Of a stretch of DNA of 11,365 nucleotides, positions 1 through 5,329 are shown piece by piece. The DNA lies in NCBI GenBank assembly GCA_903789505.1, contig CAIFEU010000083.1, forward strand, positions 1 through 11,365, written 5' to 3'. The stretch comes from an uncultured Coriobacteriales bacterium (GTDB lineage Bacteria > Actinomycetota > Coriobacteriia > Coriobacteriales > UMGS124). Below the pieces are notes generated by a model. That model was not told the DNA's origin and did not search any database. It saw only the letters and a list, made by a program, of their open reading frames with translations. Positions within the stretch are counted from its first letter, which is position 1; the number at the start of each line of letters is the position of its first letter. Position numbers and translations under genes: made by a program.

Positions 1-250
1 GCGACCCTCCGTCCTGGCCGCCACCTGGCGGTCCAACTTCCTGCCGCACTCCCGTCGCGTACGCCCGCGGCGAGCCCCCGTCGGCTCGGAGAGGTGGCGT
101 CGCGGACATCTCGCGGCATCGCCGCAGGTCAGAGGGTCACGCTCGGGAGTCCTGAGGCGGGCGTGCCCCAGACGTGCCCCGCGGGGACATACGCGACGCC
201 CGGTTTTTGACGGGACGGGGCAATTTCCCGTACGACGGAGCCCCCGCGCC

Positions 251-345
251 ACCCGTCCCGCGCCCTGGGCACCCCCGCGCCTCCCGCACCCCCCGCCACC
301 CGCCCCGCGCCCCGGGCATCCCCCCGCGCCTCCCGCACCCCCCGC
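251..345. repeat. Imperfect tandem repeat, two C-rich units of ~47 bp
   Basis: Unit one (251-296) and unit two (298-345) align almost end to end. The last 25 bases of each (272-296 and 321-345) are identical, and the first ~20 differ by two substitutions and a small length change. One strand is almost purely C with scattered G and A. Only two copies are present, with no spacers, so this is a local duplication and not a CRISPR array. Confidence 0.8.
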
Positions 346-396
346 GCATCGCGTGCGCGCCCTCCTGGGGGTCCTGTGCGCTCGTCGCGCTCGTCA

Positions 397-402
397 TATA
401 CT
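397..402 (+). promoter_or_regulatory. Candidate -10 box for the ybaK-like gene
   Basis: TATACT matches five of six bases of the sigma-70 -10 consensus and lies in one of the few AT-containing patches of this GC-rich region. No convincing -35 hexamer lies 16-18 bases upstream. If used, transcription would begin near 409 and give a leader of roughly 70 bases that contains the palindrome at 433-449. Confidence 0.35.
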
Positions 403-432
403 ACGGTGTCTTACGATACGAACCTTATGCGG

Positions 433-449
433 GCTCGGACTGTCCGAGC
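433..449. promoter_or_regulatory. 17-bp perfect palindrome (candidate operator or leader hairpin)
   Basis: Arms GCTCGGAC (433-440) and GTCCGAGC (442-449) are perfectly complementary around a single T. The element lies about 30 bases after the candidate -10 box and 31 bases before the ybaK-like start codon. That is a typical place for a repressor operator. A hairpin with a one-base loop is sterically poor, so a DNA-level site for a dimeric regulator is more likely than an RNA structure. Confidence 0.45.
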
Positions 450-480
450 TGTTCGCGCCGACACGAAGGGACCTGCGGCC

Positions 481-963
481 ATGTCATTCGAGAGGGCTCT
501 TGCCTACCTGCGCGCCCATGGGCTTGGAGACCGCGTGATGGAGTTCGAGACTTCGAGTGCCACGGTGGAGCTGGCCGCCCAGGCGGTGGGGTGCGAGCCC
601 GCCCGCATCGCGAAGACGCTCTCGTTCGCCGTGGGCGACCGCGTCGCGCTCGTGGTGTGCGCCGGCGACGTGCGCGTCGACAACCGCAAGTTCAAGGAGG
701 CGTTCCGGGCGAAGCCCAAGATGCTCGCTGCCGACGACGTGGAGCGGCGCGTCGGCCATGGCGTGGGCGGGGTGTGCCCCTTCGGCGTGAACGACGGCTG
801 CGACGTCCACCTCGACGAGTCGCTCCGCCGCTTCGATGAGGTCTTCCCCGCGTGCGGCAGCTCCAACAGCAGTGTGCGGCTCACCCCTGACGAGCTCGCC
901 GCGTGCACGCGGCCCAGCACCTGGGTCGATGTGTGCAAGGCTGCCGAGGTGCAGGGGAGATAG
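481..963 (+). CDS. YbaK/EbsC-family aminoacyl-tRNA deacylase
   Basis: The 160-residue product fits the length and conserved pattern of the YbaK/EbsC family, cytoplasmic trans-editing enzymes that hydrolyse mischarged aminoacyl-tRNAs (YbaK itself clears Cys-tRNA-Pro). The family's conserved lysine sits in RIAKTLSF (K45). Asparagine and lysine follow in DNRKFK (68-72). The glycine-rich GGVCPFGVN (96-104) and the C-terminal GSSNSSVRLTPDEL (126-139) complete the fold signature, so the domain is intact. The ATG at 481 is chosen because AAGGGA (466-471) lies nine bases upstream and because similarity begins at once. Reading further upstream gives unrelated sequence. It appears to be a single-gene unit: no partner overlaps it, and the next gene faces it from the opposite strand 466 bases away. 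The exact tRNA substrate cannot be read from sequence. Confidence 0.93.
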   Translation: MSFERALAYLRAHGLGDRVMEFETSSATVELAAQAVGCEPARIAKTLSFAVGDRVALVVCAGDVRVDNRKFKEAFRAKPKMLAADDVERRVGHGVGGVCPFGVNDGCDVHLDESLRRFDEVFPACGSSNSSVRLTPDELAACTRPSTWVDVCKAAEVQGR

Positions 964-969
964 GGGCGA

Positions 970-988
970 CCGCCTGCTCGACAGGCGG
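970..988 (+). terminator. Weak hairpin just after the ybaK-like gene
   Basis: CCGCCTG (970-976) pairs with CAGGCGG (982-988) across a five-base loop, six bases after the stop codon. There is no T tract after the stem, so it is a possible GC-rich terminator or 3' processing hairpin, not a classical intrinsic terminator. Confidence 0.3.
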
Positions 989-1429
989 AGGGCGACCCAA
1001 CGGCCTGGTGGCGGGAGAGGGCGGCCCGTCTGCCCGCCGTGCGGAGGGCGACCGTCGGTCCGCCGCGCGGAGGCTGCGGCGACGGGCGGTGGCCGGCTGG
1101 CGGGATTCCGGCGGGGACGCGCACCTAGCGTCTAGCCCCGCCCGTCGTGCGCGCCCTGGCCAGCATCGTCTGCGAGGGGCGCATGCCTCGCGCGTCTGGC
1201 GTGCCTGGCCCCGCCGAGGCGGAACTGGCGGTGCTGCCCGAGGCAGCCCGTGCGTGCCGCCCCAAACGAGGGCGGGGCGACCCGGATGGAATCCCACCCG
1301 AACCGCCCCGCCGCGTCCGCGCGTCCGCACCTCGCGCGGGCCGCAGCCGACCATGTCCCGGCGTGCGCGCTGCGATGGGCCTCTGTCTCTGCCCGTCCCG
1401 CCGCACGCCGCGCCTCGCTATCGGTGGCC
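989..1429. other. Gene-free stretch between two converging genes
   Basis: No reading frame here carries a recognisable domain or a ribosome-binding site with a start codon. Long open frames are by-products of scarce A/T. Visible structure consists of a repeated CGGAGGGCGACC (around 985 and 1044), a six-base-pair hairpin (CCGCCC 1257-1262 with GGGCGG 1270-1275), and GGCGGGGC (1271-1278) complementary to GCCCCGCC (1305-1312). One of these hairpins could stop transcripts arriving from the mop-like gene on the minus strand, but none has a T tract. The stretch is unusually long for convergent genes. Confidence 0.55.
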
Positions 1430-1861
1430 TTACTCCTCGACGCCCACCAGCACGTCGGTCGCCTTGACGACCGCCATGGCCTCGGTGCCCTCGGCCAGGC
1501 CGAGCTCCTCGATGGCCTCGTTGGTGATGGAGCCGGAGAAGCGCAGGCCGTCGGCGGTCTCGAGCACCACGTGGCCGTTCACGGCGCCCTCCTTGACGGA
1601 GACGACCTTGCCTGCGAACTGGTTGCGCGCGCTCATCGGCAGGCGGTCGGTGCCCAGCGCGAAGAAGACGTTGGTCGCCTTGACGATCGCGGTGGCCTTC
1701 TTGCCCTCGGTCAGCCCGAGGTCGCGGATCGACTCCATCGTGATGTCGGCCTTGATGACGACGCCCTTGGCGATCTCGATTGTGACGACGCCGTTGACGG
1801 CGCCCTCCTTGACGGCGACGACGGTGCCGGGGAACTGGTTGCGAGCGGAGATCTTGAACAT
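1430..1861 (-). CDS. Two-domain Mop/TOBE molybdate-binding protein (molbindin-like)
   Basis: The 143-residue protein is two tandem Mop (TOBE) domains and nothing else. Domain one spans about residues 5-68 and domain two 77-140; 37 of 64 aligned residues are identical by eye. Each starts with SARNQF (5-10, 77-82), has KEGAVNG (18-24, 90-96) and ends with VKAT-N/D-V (60-65, 132-137), the family's anion-binding signature. Stand-alone di-Mop proteins assemble into oligomers that bind molybdate or tungstate in the cytoplasm for storage or homeostasis. The ATG at 1861 is preferred because AGAGG lies seven bases upstream. An ATG five codons earlier has AAGG directly against it, too close to work. 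The gene diverges from a probable oxyanion-sensing regulator at 2216, which supports a molybdenum or tungsten role. No modABC transporter or molybdopterin gene is in view. Molybdate versus tungstate is not decidable here. Confidence 0.93.
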   Translation of the reverse strand: MFKISARNQFPGTVVAVKEGAVNGVVTIEIAKGVVIKADITMESIRDLGLTEGKKATAIVKATNVFFALGTDRLPMSARNQFAGKVVSVKEGAVNGHVVLETADGLRFSGSITNEAIEELGLAEGTEAMAVVKATDVLVGVEE

Positions 1862-2095
1862 GGCGTTTCCTCTCATCCTTGGGTGCGCCTCGCCTCTTGC
1901 GCGGCGCGTTCATGTGCTGATGACAATGTAAGGGGTCGCGGGCGTCCCGTGCGCCGGGGGAGCCCGGTTCGTGGGCGATTCACCAGGGAGCACCAACAGG
2001 CAACATCCCGGTCCCGCCGCCCTGCGTGCGCCCTGCCCGTCCGCGAATGGCTCGTCCGTCTGAAATCTGTTGGGTGCGGTGACTATCCCCGTGTG

Positions 2096-2101
2096 TAAAA
2101 T
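2096..2101 (+). promoter_or_regulatory. Candidate -10 box for the HTH/PBP regulator, flanked by an inverted repeat
   Basis: TAAAAT matches five of six -10 consensus bases in an otherwise GC-rich divergent intergenic region (1862-2215). A weak -35 candidate TTGGGT (2070-2075) has an over-long 20-base spacer. GTGAC (2079-2083) and GTCAC (2102-2106) form an inverted repeat that straddles the box, a geometry that would suit autorepression. This is inference only. Confidence 0.35.
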
Positions 2102-2138
2102 GTCACGAGACGCGCGGGGCGTGCGACATCGCCCGTCC

Positions 2139-2164
2139 CGGTCGGCGCGCTTGGCGTCCGACCG
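2139..2164. promoter_or_regulatory. Inverted repeat in the leader of the HTH/PBP regulator gene
   Basis: CGGTCGG (2139-2145) is complementary to CCGACCG (2158-2164) with twelve bases between. It lies 52 bases before the start codon and downstream of the candidate -10 box, so it may be an operator for autoregulation or a leader hairpin. The arms are GC-only, so chance pairing in this composition is a real alternative. Confidence 0.3.
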
Positions 2165-2215
2165 ACCAGACGATGGTCGCGTGGCGCATGACGGGACGAC
2201 GACCGGGGAGGTCGG

Positions 2216-3370
2216 ATGGGCAGGGACGTGGCCAGGGACGGCAAGTCGCGCTCGGGGGGCTCCCCTTCGCGCCCGTCCGACGGCGACCTGATCTTTCGCG
2301 AGGGGCAGGCGCTGCGCGTCGAGGACGTGATGCGCATCCTGCACCTGAGCAAGAACACGGTGTACAAGCTCGCGCACCAGGGCGACCTGCCGTCGTTTCG
2401 CGTGGGCAGGCAGCTCAGGTTCAACTACGACGACGTCCTCGGCAGGCTCGCGGGCACCCCGACGGGGACGGGACCACTTGCCGCACCCGACGCCCCCGTG
2501 CCGTCCGCGGAGGCAGGCCCCGCGCGGAGCGACGCCGGCGCCCTCGCCCTGGGCCCCGCGGCGGGGCCCGGGGCGGGTGGGGGTGCCGAGGGGGCGTCGG
2601 GCGAGCGCCCGGATGCCGCGCGCGTGCTCGCGGAGCCGTCCGACGTCCTCGAGGAGCTGCCCGCCTGGGCGCGCGGTTCGATCGTCCTGGGCGGCCAGGA
2701 CATCTTCGCCGACGTCCTCGCCAACTACCTGGCGGGGCTGGGCGTCAGGGTGCTGCGCATGAACGCCAACCCCTACGTCTCGCTCGCGCGCATGTACACG
2801 GGCACCTGCCACGCGGCCCTCGTCAACCTGTGGAGCGAGGTGGAGCAGACCTACAACCGCCCCTACGTGCGCAGCCTGCTGCCCGGCGTCTCCGTGGTCG
2901 TGTTCCGCCTGTACCGGCGTCGCGTGGGCTTCACCGTGGCGGCACGCAACCCCAAGGGCATCGACTCCTGGACCGACCTGCTGCGCGACGACGTGACGAT
3001 CGTCAACCGCCCGCGCGGCGACTCCTCGCGCGTGCTGCTCGACGAGAAGGTCAAGTACCTGGAGGCCACGTGCGACCAGGTGAACGGCTACGACCGGTCG
3101 GTCGAGTCGGAGCTGGCGCAGGGCCTGGTGGTCGCCCGCGGAATGGTCGACGTCGCGGTGACCAGCGAGCGTCCGTGGCGCCACGTCAAGGGCCTCGACT
3201 TCCTCCCGATGCAGGACGAGAGCGTCGACGTGGCGGTGCTGCGCACGCCGGCGACCGCGCCTCTGGTCAAGGCGCTGCGGGCTCTGCTGCGCGCGCAGGC
3301 GTTCCGCCGCGAGTTCGACCCCGCCCTGTATGACGTCAGCCTCATGGGCGAGGTCGTCTACGAGAGCTAG
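2216..3370 (+). CDS. One-component regulator: excisionase-type HTH plus PBP-like sensor domain
   Basis: The 384-residue cytoplasmic protein starts with an excisionase/MerR-like helix-turn-helix at about 30-78 (LRVEDVMRILHLSKNTVYKL, then a wing containing GRQLRF). A disordered Ala/Gly/Pro-rich linker follows (about 81-140). The C-terminal domain (about 152-375) resembles the periplasmic-binding-protein-like domain (PF12727 type) found in regulators and molybdenum-cofactor proteins; its signature NRPRGDSSRVLLD is at 264-276. Such proteins are thought to bind a small anion, often molybdate or tungstate, and change DNA binding. Divergence from a di-Mop protein fits that role. The ATG at 2216 follows GGAGG (2207-2211) by only four bases; a GTG at 2228 is an alternative. 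Its stop is one base from the stop of the converging flavoprotein gene. High third-position G+C marks it as native. Ligand identity and target genes are inferred, not shown. Confidence 0.88.
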   Translation: MGRDVARDGKSRSGGSPSRPSDGDLIFREGQALRVEDVMRILHLSKNTVYKLAHQGDLPSFRVGRQLRFNYDDVLGRLAGTPTGTGPLAAPDAPVPSAEAGPARSDAGALALGPAAGPGAGGGAEGASGERPDAARVLAEPSDVLEELPAWARGSIVLGGQDIFADVLANYLAGLGVRVLRMNANPYVSLARMYTGTCHAALVNLWSEVEQTYNRPYVRSLLPGVSVVVFRLYRRRVGFTVAARNPKGIDSWTDLLRDDVTIVNRPRGDSSRVLLDEKVKYLEATCDQVNGYDRSVESELAQGLVVARGMVDVAVTSERPWRHVKGLDFLPMQDESVDVAVLRTPATAPLVKALRALLRAQAFRREFDPALYDVSLMGEVVYES

Positions 3371-3371
3371 T

Positions 3372-5177
3372 CTATTTCTGAGCGGCAGCGGCCTTGCCGG
3401 TTACCATGCCCATCGTTTGCGCCATTGACAGGCTCTGTCCGGCGATGCTGGTGAAGTACTGCCAGCCGAACCGTCCGCCGCTTGCGTTGCCTGCTGCCCA
3501 CAAGCCGGGAATGGCGTTGTACTTCTGATCGAGCACGCGGCCGTCAGCGTCGATTAGAAGCCCTCCCACGGTGACCATCAGCGCGCCAATCTGCTTGGTG
3601 CCCTTGTATCCGTAGTACGGAGGCTTGGTCAGGCCAATCATCAGCGAGGGGTCCTTGCCGAAGTCGGTGTCCTTGTCCTGTGCGCACAGCTCGTTGTAGT
3701 GCTCGATCGTCTTGACGAAGGTGTCCAGTGACTCGCCCTCATACCCCAGATAGGAGCCCAGAGTCTCGAAATCATCGGCGGCATAGACGGTCGGAGGGGT
3801 CATGGAGGCGACGATACCGCCTGCCGCGTTGTCGTTGCCCGATGCACCGTCGTCAGTTATGTCGTTGTTCGAACTGTCAAGCTCAGTGTTACCCGCCGAG
3901 CCATTCTCCCCGCCTGCGTAGGCGGCGTCCATCGTCGCATGCAGCGAGGCGAGGTCGGTATTGGCCATGTCCAGCGCCATGTGGCCATAGGGCTGGGCTG
4001 CCAGCAGCGTCTCGATGTCGCTGTCGAAAACCGTGCAGATGTCACCCGAAGGCTGCTTCACGCCGGGCATCGCCTGCAGCTCGGTCGAGCCGAAGCCCTC
4101 GTTGGAGTAGCGCTTCCCGTCGGCGTTGATCCACAGGGCGGCGGTGGCGCCGAGCAGGTCGACGGGCTTGTCGGTGGGGTACCAATAGCCACCGTCCATT
4201 GTGCCCGAGCATGGGTCTACGCGTCCTCCTGCCCAGACGCCCATGCAGATGCCCGAGCCGTCCTGGTCCATCATCGCCTTGGAGGTCTGGCCGGGCTCCT
4301 GGAGCTGGTTGATTTCCCAGAGCAGGTCGTTGCGCATCTGCTCGTTTGCCCCATAGCCTCCGGTGGCGAGAATCGTCTGGGCGGCGTTGACGCGCACAAA
4401 GCCGTCGTCGGTCTTGCCCCAGACCCCTGTGACGGTCCCGTCCCCTCCCTGAATAAGCTTGTAGCCCTTTGTGCCCCAGAAAATCCTGCCGCCCTCGCTT
4501 TTTGCGACGTCGAGGCAATGGTCGAGCGCGGGCTCGATAAAGTCACCGGTCATTGCGGTGCCAATCCAGCTCTTGATGCCCGAGAGCTCTTTCATGAAGG
4601 GGCCGGTCATGCCGTCGGTCAGGCAGCGAATCTGCATGCTCTTCTTGTCGTCATCGGTGAGCTGGTCAAAGAGCCAGTCAAAGCAAGCGCCGCAGTTCTT
4701 GGCATAGTTCATGATCAGGCCTGGGTTCGACCGGTTGTTTGAGCGGACCTGCCAGTCGTTCATGAACTCGACGACATCCACCTTCGGTACCCCGCGTTCG
4801 GCGAGGAACTGCGAGTTGATGTGGCCGACCTGGCCGCCGCCCATGATGACGCGATTGCCCTCCTCGGCCGCCTCGAACGCGGCGACCCTGGCGCCTGCCT
4901 CGGCTGCGGCGCGTAGGGCGCAGCTGCCTGCTTGGCCGAGTCCGATGACCAGGACGTCGCAGTCGTAGGTCTCGATGACGTCGTCGTCATCGGGATCGGC
5001 AGGAGCAATGCGCCAGCTTGATGCCTCCTGTTCCACACTACCCTTTGACGCGGGCTTTCCTTCCTTCGTGGACGACCGCTCCGCGGCGATGGCCGCGTCA
5101 GCGGACATCGCGATGGCCGCGCTTATCGTACCTGCACCCACGAGGAATCCACGACGCGTGATGACATTGCTGCTCAT
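3372..5177 (-). CDS. Tat-exported FAD-dependent oxidoreductase, fumarate-reductase-like (flavoprotein 1)
   Basis: The 601-residue protein begins with a twin-arginine signal (TRRGFL, RR at 8-9; hydrophobic stretch to about 32), so it should be folded with FAD inside the cell and exported. The dinucleotide fold is at 74-103 with GLGQAG at 79-84. Further family motifs are ATGGYG (271-276), GDGxG-type DQDGSG (304-309), GKRYSNE (354-360) and VGGLLID with GLWAAGN (537-564). This is the FAD_binding_2 family of fumarate reductase and related enzymes. It lacks an FMN-binding domain and haem motifs, so electrons must come from a separate partner. The catalytic arginine expected after the NE motif is replaced by Ser/Thr, and the C-terminal substrate arginine by Tyr574. 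A Gly/Ser/Asn/Asp-rich insert lies at 421-456. Start 5177 is chosen because AAAGGA lies five bases upstream; an ATG at 5183 sits too close to it. It lies 152 bases after flavoprotein 2 on the same strand. Substrate unknown. Confidence 0.92.
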   Translation of the reverse strand: MSSNVITRRGFLVGAGTISAAIAMSADAAIAAERSSTKEGKPASKGSVEQEASSWRIAPADPDDDDVIETYDCDVLVIGLGQAGSCALRAAAEAGARVAAFEAAEEGNRVIMGGGQVGHINSQFLAERGVPKVDVVEFMNDWQVRSNNRSNPGLIMNYAKNCGACFDWLFDQLTDDDKKSMQIRCLTDGMTGPFMKELSGIKSWIGTAMTGDFIEPALDHCLDVAKSEGGRIFWGTKGYKLIQGGDGTVTGVWGKTDDGFVRVNAAQTILATGGYGANEQMRNDLLWEINQLQEPGQTSKAMMDQDGSGICMGVWAGGRVDPCSGTMDGGYWYPTDKPVDLLGATAALWINADGKRYSNEGFGSTELQAMPGVKQPSGDICTVFDSDIETLLAAQPYGHMALDMANTDLASLHATMDAAYAGGENGSAGNTELDSSNNDITDDGASGNDNAAGGIVASMTPPTVYAADDFETLGSYLGYEGESLDTFVKTIEHYNELCAQDKDTDFGKDPSLMIGLTKPPYYGYKGTKQIGALMVTVGGLLIDADGRVLDQKYNAIPGLWAAGNASGGRFGWQYFTSIAGQSLSMAQTMGMVTGKAAAAQK

Positions 5178-5329
5178 ATTCATCCTTTCGACGGCGTGTC
5201 GGAATTTAGGGTGACGAGCTCTGAGCGGGGGGATGTCCGCTGCCACTCGGCGCCCGTGATCGCCCTCGACTGCTGCTGCCTGCTGCTGGATGCTCCCAAG
5301 TTGCCTGGCGGGGCTATTGGCTGTGCCGG
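5178..5329 (-). other. Spacer between the two flavoprotein genes
   Basis: The 152-base gap has no gene. On the minus strand a weak -10-like TAAATT (complement of 5203-5208) lies about 15 bases before the AAAGGA ribosome-binding site of flavoprotein 1, with no -35 partner. The two genes may therefore be co-transcribed or separately started. A short run of CTG triplets (5270-5289) and a GAGCTC palindrome (5216-5221) are the only other features seen. Confidence 0.4.

Larger units (their letters stand above)
1..480. other. C-rich non-coding lead-in upstream of ybaK-like gene
   Basis: No reading frame here looks like a gene. Frames that stay open do so because of the extreme G+C content, and they translate to Pro/Arg-rich low-complexity sequence with no recognisable domain. 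The stretch contains a small inverted repeat (CGAGCC 71-76 with GGCTCG 83-88), a C-rich tandem repeat (251-345), and the probable promoter and palindrome just before the ybaK-like gene (annotated separately). A possible promoter-like pair, TTGACG at 207-212 and TACGAC at 231-236 with 18 bases between, is only suggestive. The end of a gene lying mainly left of the window cannot be excluded for the first ~100 bases, but none is recognisable. Confidence 0.6.

Noticed and set aside
251..345. C-rich repeats as a CRISPR array
   Set aside because: There are only two adjoining units, no unique spacers between identical repeats and no cas genes.
903..2098. Several long overlapping open frames on both strands across the mop-like gene and its flanks
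   Set aside because: They are Arg/Ala/Pro-rich, contain no domain, lack ribosome-binding sites and overlap the clearly recognisable di-Mop gene in other frames.
1910..3333. A long minus-strand frame (to 3184) and a long second plus-strand frame (2173-3333) over the HTH/PBP regulator
   Set aside because: They are shadows of the real gene: the HTH and PBP motifs occur only in the 2216-3370 frame.
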